Assembly (NCBI GenBank): GCA_035493555.1
Contig: DATJIC010000039.1
Coordinates: forward strand, 1-8,165
Length of the DNA: 8,165 nucleotides
From: CAMLKC01 sp035493555
GTDB lineage: Bacteria > Patescibacteriota > Saccharimonadia > Saccharimonadales > Saccharimonadaceae
Direction: 5' to 3'
Part shown: positions 1 through 6,530 of the stretch, one piece after another
Layout: every line of letters begins with the position of its first letter
How positions within the stretch are numbered: position 1 is the first letter of the stretch
Made by a program: the position numbers and the translations under genes
Notes under the pieces: model-generated
What the model saw: only the letters and a program-made list of their open reading frames with translations
What the model was told of the DNA's origin: nothing
Databases searched by the model: none

Positions 1-115
1 TCGTAAAGCGGTATTTCCCATCAAGTGATTCACGGCGGCGGCGGATCGTCATACCATCGGCAGCCTCCCTTGATTCAATCACGCGGCTGTCACCGATTTT
101 ATATTTTGAACTCAC
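1..115 (-). CDS. nrdR: NrdR-like transcriptional regulator, 5' part only, zinc-ribbon cysteines absent
   Basis: The 38 visible codons, starting at GTG 115-113, match the N-terminal zinc-ribbon region of NrdR, the ATP-cone repressor of ribonucleotide reductase genes. Recognisable NrdR landmarks are DSRVIESRE at residues 9-17, the run IRRRRES at 24-30 and YRFT at 35-38. In E. coli NrdR the zinc ligands are Cys3, Cys6, Cys31 and Cys34. Here the equivalent positions hold Ser/Lys/Tyr near the N-terminus, Ser30 and Gly33, so no zinc ligand remains. The GTG start is supported by an AGAGGA Shine-Dalgarno (130-125) nine bases upstream. Reading further upstream in frame adds no cysteine. The gene begins 15 nt after the ftsZ stop, so it is probably co-transcribed with ftsA-ftsZ. 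The rest, including any ATP-cone, lies outside the window. The family call is good; DNA-binding function is uncertain. Confidence 0.8.
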   Translation of the reverse strand, partial: MSSKYKIGDSRVIESREAADGMTIRRRRESLDGKYRFT

Positions 116-130
116 CTTGTTTCGTCCTCT

Positions 131-1357
131 CTATGACTCACTCGAATTTTTGTTCTTTTTACGACGGCGTAGGAATGCTGGCGTATCAGACTCATCTTCG
201 TCTTCGGGGGGACTGCTCCAAATGTCGTGCGTTGTTTCTTCGGCGAAAGCGGCGGCGGCCTCGGTGTGGTCGAGATCCATATCAATACCTTCAACAGCAT
301 CGTCAGCCACTGATTCTGCTTCAACAGGAGCCTTCACAGCGGCAGGGCTAGCTACAGAGCCGGTTGGCGTTTCAAGCTGAGCAGCTTGTTCATGGAAGTA
401 AGCGCTGTCAAATCCGGTTGCAATAACCGTAATGATAAGCTCGTCTTCAAGCTCCGGCTTGAGCGTCGCACCAAATATAATGTTGGCATCTGGCGAAACC
501 GCACTGGTGATAATTTCAGCAGCTTCCTGAATTTCACTCATGCTCATGTCGTAGCCACCGGTAACATTAAACAGAACGCCCTTGGCACCGTCAATCGACA
601 CTTCAATAAGCGGCGACTCGATTGCTTGCTGGGCCGCCTGCGAAGCGCGGTCATCCCCGCTTGCACGGCCAATGCCCATGAGTGCAGAGCCGGCATTGCT
701 CATAATCGCCTTAACGTCGGCAAAGTCGAGGTTAATAAGGCCATGCTCGGTAATAAGCTCCGAGATACCTTGAACACCTTGACGAAGCACGTCATCGGCA
801 ATTTTAAATGTCTCAAGAAGCGGCGTGCGTCGATCAATCGTTTGCAGCAGGCGGTCGTTTGGAATAGTGATAAGCGTATCAACCTGGCGGCCAAGCTGGG
901 CAATTGCCCATTCGGCGTTCTGGCGGCGCTTTTCTCCTTCAAAACTAAATGGCTTGGTAGCAACGCCTACTACCAGGATTCCCATTTCGCGGGCGATTTC
1001 GGCAACAACGTGGCCGGCACCGCTACCAGTACCGCCACCGGCACCAATAGTAACAAATACCATATCAGCACCTTGGAGTGCTTCCTGGATTTCGTCTTTT
1101 GACTCCTCGGCGGCTTTTTGCCCCTGAGAAGGATCGGCACCTGCACCCAGGCCTCCGGTAGTATTGTGTCCCAGGTGAATCTTAAGATCCGCCCTGGAAT
1201 TGTGAAGTGCTTGAGCATCGGTGTTCATGGCAATGAACTGTACACCGGACAAGCCGGCATCCTTCATACGGTTAACGGCCGAACCGCCAGCACCACCAAC
1301 ACCAACAACTTTAATGCTGGCAAATGTTTGTATTTCGCTTGGTTTTACTTCAGGCAT
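131..1357 (-). CDS. ftsZ: Cell division protein FtsZ
   Basis: FtsZ is the tubulin-like GTPase that polymerises into the cytokinetic ring at mid-cell. The 408-residue product has the nucleotide-binding start VVGVGGAGGSAVNRM (17-31), the NTDAQAL segment (45-51), the tubulin signature GGGTGSG (107-113), IPNDRL (165-170) and the T7 catalytic loop NLDFADV (209-215) with both aspartates. A disordered, acidic and Ala-rich linker (about 325-390) leads to the conserved tail peptide DTPAFLRR (391-398), the usual docking site for FtsA, followed by a basic tail KKNKNSSES. The signature continues GAGHVVA where most bacteria have GAAPVVA. The ATG at 1357 has a GGGGGAG Shine-Dalgarno 11 nt upstream. The gene lies 64 nt downstream of ftsA, the common ftsA-ftsZ order, and no mur or ftsQ gene is visible nearby. 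Confidence 0.98.
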   Translation of the reverse strand: MPEVKPSEIQTFASIKVVGVGGAGGSAVNRMKDAGLSGVQFIAMNTDAQALHNSRADLKIHLGHNTTGGLGAGADPSQGQKAAEESKDEIQEALQGADMVFVTIGAGGGTGSGAGHVVAEIAREMGILVVGVATKPFSFEGEKRRQNAEWAIAQLGRQVDTLITIPNDRLLQTIDRRTPLLETFKIADDVLRQGVQGISELITEHGLINLDFADVKAIMSNAGSALMGIGRASGDDRASQAAQQAIESPLIEVSIDGAKGVLFNVTGGYDMSMSEIQEAAEIITSAVSPDANIIFGATLKPELEDELIITVIATGFDSAYFHEQAAQLETPTGSVASPAAVKAPVEAESVADDAVEGIDMDLDHTEAAAAFAEETTHDIWSSPPEDEDESDTPAFLRRRKKNKNSSES

Positions 1358-1368
1358 GGAATTATAGT

Positions 1369-1375
1369 CTCCCCC
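1369..1375 (-). promoter_or_regulatory. Shine-Dalgarno of ftsZ
   Basis: The minus strand reads GGGGGAG, ending 11 nt before the ftsZ ATG. The spacing is slightly long, but this is the only strong anti-SD match upstream. It suggests ordinary SD-led initiation at this internal cistron. Confidence 0.55.
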
Positions 1376-1393
1376 GATTTCTATTCATTCTTT

Positions 1394-1420
1394 AGTATAA
1401 CATTTATTGTTCAAAAACAA
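1394..1420 (-). promoter_or_regulatory. Possible ftsZ promoter in the ftsA-ftsZ gap
   Basis: On the minus strand, TATACT (1399-1394) is preceded by TTGTTT (1420-1415) with a 15-nt spacer. The -10 is good, but the spacing is short and the -35 weak. If used, it would give a leader of about 30 nt containing the GGGGGAG ribosome site and allow FtsZ to be made in excess over FtsA. This is inference from the motif alone. Confidence 0.35.
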
Positions 1421-1421
1421 A

Positions 1422-2660
1422 TTACGCCTTAAACTTGTCCAAAAACTTGGAGATGGCTCCGCCAGCGCTCTTAAGGGCTTTGCCGCCATTACCCGGCTTA
1501 TGACCGCTTGCCGGTTGGTGCGACCCTTGGGCATCGAGGAGCATAAGGCCAACAACAGCGGCAAACTGTGGCTCTTCGATGTTTTCAGCGACACCACCGT
1601 ACCCAGACGATTTACCAATGCGGGCAGCAAGACCCAGCTTTTCTTTGGCAAACTCCGCCATCCCTTTTATTTTTGCCGTGCCGCCCGTAAGGACAACACC
1701 GCTAGGAAGCTGGCCTGCCCGGCCAGCCTTTTTGAGCTCTTTATGAACTGCATCAAAAATTTCTTCAAGCCGGGCCTCAACGATTTCATCCACGTCGCTT
1801 GAGTCAAATGCAAACGTTTCTTTTTCTTGCTTTATGGTAATGCGCTCGTCATTCTTGCGCGCAACGGCTGTCGCGTGACCGGTTTTTATCCGTTCGGCAA
1901 TTTCAGGGTCGGTTTTTAAGCCAATAGCAAGGTCGTTAGTAATGTTAACGCCGCCCAAAGGAATAACTGCTACATACTGCAAATCACCTTCTTCAAAAAC
2001 AGCCACGCTTGTTGTCGCGCCGCCAAAATCAACCACGGCAACGCCGTTTTCAATTTGCTGCTCACTGAGCACCGCTTTGGCTGCGGCAAGTACGGCTGGC
2101 GTAATAGTGCGCGGCATAACCTTTGCCATTTCGGCCGATTTTTGAAGGTTAGCCAAATGAGGGGCGAGCGCCGAGACAACGTTCGCGTTAATCTCAAGCC
2201 GAGTACCAGTCATACCAATAGGATCCTTGATATTATCTTGCCCATCAAGACGGTAGGCATGAGGCACAACCTCAAGTATTTCGCGGTTTGCCGGTACTTT
2301 ACCAAGTGTCGCAACCTCTTCGATACGGGCAAGATCTTCGTGAGTAATTTCGTGATCCATCGATCCAACGGCGATCATGCCGTCGGCTGTCGTGCTTAGA
2401 ATATGAGAGCCATTAATACTGAGAGAAGCGGCGTTCACCTGATAGCCGCTCATACGCTCCGCTTCTCCAAGCGCATCGTCAATCGCCTGCGCTGGCCCAG
2501 TAAGATTTGCCACGACTCCCTTTCGCATACCGCTATTTGGCGCCTGTCCAACCCCTACAATGGTTGGTGTTCCTGTTGTCGCATCGATATGACCCACAAC
2601 ACAACGAACAGTTGTCGTTCCGATATCAATACCGACAGCGTATCGAGATGTTTCTTGCAT
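1422..2660 (-). CDS. ftsA: Cell division protein FtsA
   Basis: FtsA is the actin-family ATPase that tethers FtsZ filaments to the inner membrane. The 412-residue protein shows the phosphate-1 motif GIDIGTTT (10-17), the FtsA-specific 1C subdomain (about 85-160, with the SINGSH and EITHEDL segments), the phosphate-2 motif DFGGATTSVAVF (211-222) and the adenosine motif GVVLTGGTAK (321-330). After a Gly/Pro/His-rich linker (about 378-395) the protein ends in AISKFLDKFKA, a short amphipathic helix of the kind that acts as the membrane-targeting sequence. Length is normal for the family. The ATG at 2660 has no Shine-Dalgarno; instead a TATACT box lies 7 nt upstream, suggesting a leaderless mRNA. 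ftsZ follows 64 nt downstream. The stop is TAA. Confidence 0.97.
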   Translation of the reverse strand: MQETSRYAVGIDIGTTTVRCVVGHIDATTGTPTIVGVGQAPNSGMRKGVVANLTGPAQAIDDALGEAERMSGYQVNAASLSINGSHILSTTADGMIAVGSMDHEITHEDLARIEEVATLGKVPANREILEVVPHAYRLDGQDNIKDPIGMTGTRLEINANVVSALAPHLANLQKSAEMAKVMPRTITPAVLAAAKAVLSEQQIENGVAVVDFGGATTSVAVFEEGDLQYVAVIPLGGVNITNDLAIGLKTDPEIAERIKTGHATAVARKNDERITIKQEKETFAFDSSDVDEIVEARLEEIFDAVHKELKKAGRAGQLPSGVVLTGGTAKIKGMAEFAKEKLGLAARIGKSSGYGGVAENIEEPQFAAVVGLMLLDAQGSHQPASGHKPGNGGKALKSAGGAISKFLDKFKA

Positions 2661-2667
2661 ACGTAAA

Positions 2668-2696
2668 AGTATACCGCTTATGAACGCTTTTGCCTA
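2668..2696 (-). promoter_or_regulatory. ftsA promoter, predicted leaderless start
   Basis: The minus strand carries TAGGCA (2696-2691, four of six matches to TTGACA), a 17-nt spacer, then TATACT (2673-2668, five of six matches to TATAAT). Only seven bases separate the -10 from the ftsA ATG, so the expected transcription start falls on or next to the A of the start codon. There is no Shine-Dalgarno between them. Motif reading only; no transcript data. Confidence 0.6.
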
Positions 2697-2755
2697 GATT
2701 ATGAGGCGAGAAATCGCTTTGCAGCACGGACGGAAAGCCCTACGTAACAGGTTCA

Positions 2756-2769
2756 GGCTCAAAAGAGCC
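2756..2769 (-). terminator. Weak hairpin after map
   Basis: GGCTC-TTTT-GAGCC on the minus strand forms a perfect five-pair stem with a four-base loop, starting 8 nt past the map stop codon. No U-run follows, so it is not a canonical intrinsic terminator. It could be an mRNA 3'-end stabiliser or an attenuating structure between the two transcription units. Confidence 0.3.
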
Positions 2770-2777
2770 GCTCCTAG

Positions 2778-3533
2778 TTATAGCTGAGTAAGTATCTCGG
2801 CACCATTCTCGGTAATAAGCACCGTGTGCTCAAAGTGTGCGGCGAGACTTCCGTCGCGCGTGCGGATAGTCCAACCGTCGGCGTCGGTGGCGATGCGTTC
2901 TTTACCAAGCATTGCCATTGGCTCAATGGCAATTGTATCTCCCGGCCTCAGTAAAACTCCTGTGCCTTTCCGTCCGTAGTTAGGAATTTCGGGAGGCATA
3001 TGCATCTCTTCGCCTACGCCGTGACCCACCAGTTCACGCACAATACCCAGTTTTGCGTCGGTCAGCACCTTCTCTACCGCCGCGCTAATATCACCGGTAT
3101 GAGTAGGGCCTTTAATAGCGTCAATGCCGGCATATAAGCTGCGTTCGGTTGCATTGATAAGGTGTTTCTTGACGCCCGTTGGCTTGTCGTCGATCACCAT
3201 TGTAAATGCCGCGTCGGTCTTCATGCCCTTATACGTGATCACTAAATCAAAACTGGCGACATCACCTTTTTCAAATGTATAGTCGGTTGGCACTCCGTGA
3301 ACAATCTCATCGTTAGTACTAATACAAATAACACCAGGAAAGTTGACTTCATCGGTTTTATACGTTGCAACCGCGCCAAGACGTTTAATTTCTTTTGCCA
3401 CCCAGGCATCAACCTCTAGCTCGCTCATGCCAGCATGAACAATCTTTTTAAGACCATCGTAAATCGCCGCGAGCAGTTTACCACCTTCGCGCATTGCCTC
3501 AATTTGTGCCGCTGTTTTTACTGGTTGTGTCAT
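2778..3533 (-). CDS. map: Type I methionine aminopeptidase
   Basis: Map removes the initiator methionine from nascent proteins after deformylation, using a dinuclear metal centre in the cytoplasm. The 251-residue protein is a full pita-bread fold with no N-terminal extension. The five metal ligands are all present at family positions: Asp96 (SFDLV), Asp107 (KTDAAF), His171 (VGHGVG), Glu204 (IEPM) and Glu235 (HFEHT). The substrate-binding histidines His79 (IVHGVP) and His178 (MHMPP) are also there. The ATG lies 8 nt after the adk stop codon, with only a weak purine-rich sequence (AGGCAGAAG) before it, so translation is probably coupled to adk. The adk-map order is the one found in many bacterial spc operons. 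The stop is TAA. Confidence 0.97.
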   Translation of the reverse strand: MTQPVKTAAQIEAMREGGKLLAAIYDGLKKIVHAGMSELEVDAWVAKEIKRLGAVATYKTDEVNFPGVICISTNDEIVHGVPTDYTFEKGDVASFDLVITYKGMKTDAAFTMVIDDKPTGVKKHLINATERSLYAGIDAIKGPTHTGDISAAVEKVLTDAKLGIVRELVGHGVGEEMHMPPEIPNYGRKGTGVLLRPGDTIAIEPMAMLGKERIATDADGWTIRTRDGSLAAHFEHTVLITENGAEILTQL

Positions 3534-3541
3534 ACTTCTGC

Positions 3542-4087
3542 CTACGCCAGCTTGTGAGCAACCATTTCATCCATAATACGGTCATGTACCTGGCCAACGG
3601 AGCCCGTACCATCAATATGAGCAACGTTAACTCCTTGCTCGGTAAGATAGGTAAGAATCGGGTATATCTCAGTACGGTAAATGCGAAGCCGTTCGTCGAC
3701 AGCCTCGGGGGTGTCATCAATGCGGCCGCGAACCTCAATGCGTTTTAGAAGTTCGCTGCGAGGAACCTCGAGAACAATAACAAGCTGAATGGACCGCTCG
3801 TGATCGGGTCGTGAGTCAATAAGCCACTTAGCTTGGGAAAGCTGGCGCGGGTAGCCGTCTAAAATCACACGGTCAACGTTTTTTGCCCTTTTTAAGGCAT
3901 CACCCATAAGCTCGTTTACCTTCTCGGGTGTGACAAGCTTGCCGCTCTGCATTTCTTTAATCAGTTCAATATCGTGAGTGTCACGCAAAAGTTGGCCCGA
4001 GCTTAACCAGCGCCAGTTATTGCGCGCAGCTAATAATTGCCCCTGCACGCTTTTGCCTGCACCAGCGGGACCAAAAAATACGATCAT
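3542..4087 (-). CDS. adk: Adenylate kinase-type nucleoside monophosphate kinase, short form
   Basis: This enzyme transfers phosphate between nucleotides, probably ATP + AMP to 2 ADP. The 181-residue protein opens with the P-loop GPAGAGKS (6-13), followed by LSSGQLLR (28-35) in the AMP site, DGYPRQ (78-82), and the arginine segments RGRIDD (120-125) and DERLRIYR (131-138). The usual zinc-binding or long LID insert is absent, so it is the short Adk/UMP-CMP-kinase shape. The start at 4087 is chosen because the P-loop follows directly and AGGAG lies five bases upstream. The 32-residue upstream extension would overlap the neighbouring yqeY gene in another frame and is rejected. The gene begins 19 nt after the yqeY stop and map follows 8 nt downstream. 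Specificity for AMP over UMP or CMP cannot be settled from motifs alone. Confidence 0.85.
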   Translation of the reverse strand: MIVFFGPAGAGKSVQGQLLAARNNWRWLSSGQLLRDTHDIELIKEMQSGKLVTPEKVNELMGDALKRAKNVDRVILDGYPRQLSQAKWLIDSRPDHERSIQLVIVLEVPRSELLKRIEVRGRIDDTPEAVDERLRIYRTEIYPILTYLTEQGVNVAHIDGTGSVGQVHDRIMDEMVAHKLA

Positions 4088-4092
4088 CTTCT

Positions 4093-4097
4093 CTCCT
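4093..4097 (-). promoter_or_regulatory. Shine-Dalgarno that fixes the adk start
   Basis: The minus strand reads AGAGGAGAG (4099-4091), whose AGGAG core lies five bases before the ATG at 4087. This is the strongest ribosome site in the window and supports the internal ATG over the longer open frame starting at 4183. Confidence 0.75.
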
Positions 4098-4106
4098 CTT
4101 ATCCGT

Positions 4107-4559
4107 TTAGTTGAGCGCTTCTTTAACCAGCTTAGCCAGTAGTGCGCCGTCGGCAGCATTGCCCACTTCTTTTTTAACGGCACCCATCACTTGACCCATC
4201 ATCTTTACATCGGTTGCACCTAGTTCGGCAATCTTAGCGTCCACAACAGTTTTTAGTTCGGCTTCGCTGAGTTGTTCAGGAAGATAATTACTCAGAATTT
4301 CAGCCTCGCGGCGCTCGTTTTCGGCCGAATCTTCGCGCATGTTCTGCTCGTAGATAGCTGCCGACTCGTTACGTTTTTTTACTTCCTTCGCAATAATCTG
4401 TTCGATCGTCGCATCATCAAGACCGGTATCACGTTTATTTTGCGCCACTTCTTCATTGAGAATGGCGGCCTTAAGACCACGGAGCGTTTCCCCGGCAAAA
4501 CGATTGCCGCCCAAAAGAGCGGCTTTCATATCGCTTTCAATGCGCTGCTTCAGCGCCAT
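4107..4559 (-). CDS. YqeY / GatB C-terminal-like domain protein
   Basis: This 150-residue protein is a stand-alone YqeY-domain protein, related to the tail domain of GatB, the Asp/Glu-tRNA amidotransferase subunit that binds tRNA. Its own function is not established; a tRNA-related role is plausible. Family landmarks are the N-terminal helical part (LKQRIESDMKAAL, 3-15), a charged central helix (about 50-90), the motif SNYLPEQLSEAEL (89-101) and the C-terminal MGQVMGAVKKEVGNAADGA segment (120-138). Length is typical. The ATG lies three bases after the rpsU stop with only a distant GGGGAT upstream, so translation is likely coupled to rpsU. The rpsU-yqeY adjacency is common in bacteria and supports both calls. 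The stop is TAA. Confidence 0.93.
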   Translation of the reverse strand: MALKQRIESDMKAALLGGNRFAGETLRGLKAAILNEEVAQNKRDTGLDDATIEQIIAKEVKKRNESAAIYEQNMREDSAENERREAEILSNYLPEQLSEAELKTVVDAKIAELGATDVKMMGQVMGAVKKEVGNAADGALLAKLVKEALN

Positions 4560-4562
4560 GAA

Positions 4563-4778
4563 CTAGCGGATCCCCAGTCGGGCTTTAGCTAGTTTGTCAG
4601 CCTTGCGTTCCTTGCGGATAATCGCCTTCTGACGCCGTTCGGTTTTGCTTAGTGGCTTTGAAAAGCGCATCGATGCTTTGGCGCTCGCCAGTACACCGCT
4701 CTGCAATACCTTGCGGTTGAAACGACGAATAATGTTTTCGTTCGCTTCGCGTTCGTCTTTACGTGTTACTTGTACCAT
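4563..4778 (-). CDS. rpsU: 30S ribosomal protein bS21
   Basis: bS21 is a small, very basic protein of the 30S platform near the 3' end of 16S rRNA, where it helps mRNA binding. The 71-residue product has the typical N-terminal part MVQVTRKDEREANENI (1-16), the RRFNRKVLQSGVLA segment (18-31) and a Lys/Arg-rich helical tail to IR. The ATG at 4778 is chosen over an in-frame ATG at 4817 because bS21 proteins begin just before this V-x-V pattern and because a promoter-like TACAAT falls inside the longer version. There is no Shine-Dalgarno; the predicted transcript would have a leader of only about 3 nt. yqeY follows 3 nt after the TAG stop. Confidence 0.93.
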   Translation of the reverse strand: MVQVTRKDEREANENIIRRFNRKVLQSGVLASAKASMRFSKPLSKTERRQKAIIRKERKADKLAKARLGIR

Positions 4779-4788
4779 ATCGCTAGCT

Positions 4789-4817
4789 ATTGTAACAGAG
4801 AAATCCCTTTGGTGCAA
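4789..4817 (-). promoter_or_regulatory. rpsU promoter, very short leader
   Basis: The minus strand shows TTGCAC (4817-4812), a 17-nt spacer and TACAAT (4794-4789, five of six matches). The -10 ends 10 nt before the rpsU ATG, so transcription would begin about 3 nt upstream of it. This is likely the head of the rpsU-yqeY-adk-map unit and lies in the 57-nt gap after recJ. Motif reading only. Confidence 0.55.
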
Positions 4818-4835
4818 GAAACTTAGCTGAGATAT

Positions 4836-6530
4836 TTACTCATTCGTGAGCTCCAGATGCAACAGACGGCCCTCTACGGTTCGCCTGCCCTGCCATTCAT
4901 TTACCGTAGGCTGAAACCACACAGTTACATACTCGCCTGGTTCAACAAAAAAATGCTCCGGAGCGTTAAAGGCAAGAAACTGCAGCGGCTTCCTGTTCGC
5001 GTCCCGGAGCTCTAGTTTGACGTGCTGAGCGTTCGCCCCCATTCGGCGCTGGTTAGTTACCAGAAGCCCCATAGCTTTAATAACCGGCTCCGGATTGCCG
5101 CTTCCAAACGGCTCAAGTGTCGCCAGCTCGTTAAGCAGCCCCTCATGGACATCCCCAAAATCAGCAATCGTTACATCTTCCCTCGGGAGAAGCAAAGCAG
5201 CTTGATTGAACAATTTTTTTGTTCTATAAAACTCGTTTACCCGCTCTCTAAAAAGCGGGATGTTCTTTGTCGGGAGCGTCACTCCTGCCGCCAGCTTATG
5301 TCCGCCGCCTTTGGTGATAATGTCATCAGCCGCCCGGATAGCGTCGGCCGCACTAAAATCGCCGAAACTCCGCGCCGATCCCTTGCTCTCTTCACCCATT
5401 TCCTGAAGCACATAGGTGGGCTTCTTGTATTTTTCTAAAAGCTTTGCGGCAACAATACCAATAATACCGTGGCTCCAGTCGGGGTGGCTAACAACCAGAA
5501 CGGGGTAGGCTACATACTGCTCCGCCTGAAGAATAGCCGCCTGATAAATTTTATCCTGATCGGATCGGCGTGAAATATTTAAGGTGTCAAGCTGTCTTGC
5601 TCTTTCAAGCGCCTCAAGGCCTTCTTCCGCCCGAAGCATGTCGAGCGCATACTGTGCCGTTTCAAGACGGCCCGCCGCGTTCATCCGTGGGCCCAGCCCA
5701 AACCCTAAGTGCCGTGCATTCACCTTTTCCGGCTCAACACCGGCAACAGCCATCAGCGCCCTAAGGCCCGGACGGCGCGTTTTACTCAGTACCTTTAGCC
5801 CCCAAAACACATTCGTCCTGTTTTCATCCACCAGCGTAACGACATCACATACAGTCCCGAGAGCAACGAGGTCTAAAAGCCATTTTTCATGCCCCAAGGG
5901 GAGACCGTCCAGGCGGGTTTGCAGCGCCTGAATCAATTTAAACGCCACGCCAACTCCCGGCAAATCTAGGAACGGATAGATTTTCCCCTTGTAAGAAGAG
6001 TTGGGTTTTAAGATATAATTCTTGTACTCGTCCGGAAAGTCCATAAGCAAGCGTTTAGGGTTAATCACCGCAACAGCCGGCGGCTGGACAGGCGCAACGT
6101 TATGATGATCGGTCACAATCACGTCAACGTCCAGCTCGTTGGCGCGGTTTATCTCTTTTTCGCTAAGACTACCGCAGTCTACCGTTACGATTATCTTAGC
6201 CCCCATTGCAGCAATCTTTTCGACAGCATCAACCGTTAGCCCATAGCCTTCCACAAACCTATTAGGAATAAAGGCATCAACCTGCTGGAACCCAAAACTT
6301 TCAAAGCCATCAAGAAGCGTCGTGGTCGCCGTTAGGCCATCGATATCATAATCACCGTATATGACGATATGTTCGTTGTCCTTATGGGCCTTAACTAACC
6401 GCTCTACCGCCGCTTGCATATCCGGCAGCAAAAATGGATCATGAACACGCGCATAATCTGGATATAAAAACAAATCCCGCGCCTCGCCGGTGAGACCCCG
6501 TGCCGCTAGGATATCTTCAAATAATGACAT
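4836..6530 (-). CDS. recJ: Single-stranded-DNA-specific exonuclease RecJ
   Basis: RecJ is a 5'-to-3' single-strand DNA exonuclease of the DHH family, acting in recombination and repair. The 564-residue protein has motif I YGDYDIDG (58-65), motif II TVDCG (116-120), motif III TDHH (140-143) and the LGTVCDVV segment (224-231). The DHHA1 part has LGPRMNAAGRLETA (279-292), SHGIIGIVAAKL (353-364), GSARSFG (384-390) and GGGHKLAAG (408-416). The OB-like C-terminal region holds LEPFGSGNPEPV (472-483). Catalytic metal ligands look intact. Between NPKR (157-160) and YPFLDLPGVGVAF (185-197) there are about 20 extra residues, where typical RecJ has a short link. The ATG overlaps the TAA of the preceding regulator gene by one base, so translation is probably coupled. 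Confidence 0.96.
   Translation of the reverse strand: MSLFEDILAARGLTGEARDLFLYPDYARVHDPFLLPDMQAAVERLVKAHKDNEHIVIYGDYDIDGLTATTTLLDGFESFGFQQVDAFIPNRFVEGYGLTVDAVEKIAAMGAKIIVTVDCGSLSEKEINRANELDVDVIVTDHHNVAPVQPPAVAVINPKRLLMDFPDEYKNYILKPNSSYKGKIYPFLDLPGVGVAFKLIQALQTRLDGLPLGHEKWLLDLVALGTVCDVVTLVDENRTNVFWGLKVLSKTRRPGLRALMAVAGVEPEKVNARHLGFGLGPRMNAAGRLETAQYALDMLRAEEGLEALERARQLDTLNISRRSDQDKIYQAAILQAEQYVAYPVLVVSHPDWSHGIIGIVAAKLLEKYKKPTYVLQEMGEESKGSARSFGDFSAADAIRAADDIITKGGGHKLAAGVTLPTKNIPLFRERVNEFYRTKKLFNQAALLLPREDVTIADFGDVHEGLLNELATLEPFGSGNPEPVIKAMGLLVTNQRRMGANAQHVKLELRDANRKPLQFLAFNAPEHFFVEPGEYVTVWFQPTVNEWQGRRTVEGRLLHLELTNE

Larger units (their letters stand above)
2661..2777. other. Intergenic gap between map and ftsA
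   Basis: At 117 nt this is the longest non-coding stretch in the window. It holds the ftsA promoter at the ftsA side and a small hairpin just after map. A second inverted repeat, AGGCGA-GAAA-TCGCTT (2704-2719), forms a six-pair stem with a GNRA loop when read on the plus strand (one G-U pair), but is broken by a C-A mismatch on the minus strand. I see no open reading frame, tRNA or recognised riboswitch in it. Positions 2720-2755 remain unexplained. Confidence 0.5.

Noticed and set aside
386..1102. Long plus-strand open frame of 238 codons
   Set aside because: It lies entirely antisense to ftsZ, has no recognisable domain, and its reading follows from the codon pattern of the opposite strand.
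1361..1366. TATAAT three bases before the ftsZ ATG on the minus strand
   Set aside because: A start from this box would fall inside the ftsZ coding region, and no -35-like hexamer sits at 17 nt. The SD-led start is more plausible.
2700..2777. tRNA, SRP RNA, RNase P RNA or riboswitch in the map-ftsA gap
   Set aside because: GGTTCAGGCTC looks a little like a T-arm and GGACGGAAAGCC a little like a c-di-GMP aptamer core, but no cloverleaf, acceptor stem or complete aptamer can be drawn, and a plus-strand aptamer would have no gene to control.
4088..4183. Upstream extension of the adk frame
   Set aside because: It overlaps the end of yqeY, adds 32 residues ahead of a P-loop that normally sits at the N-terminus, and ignores the strong AGGAG just before 4087.
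4779..4817. Longer rpsU start at 4817
   Set aside because: It would add 13 residues not seen in bS21, and the segment contains the predicted -10 and -35 boxes of the rpsU promoter.
5584..5931. Plus-strand open frames antisense to recJ
   Set aside because: They are Ser/Arg/Pro-rich translations with no domain, mirroring the DHHA1-coding region of recJ. The recJ frame is fully conserved there.
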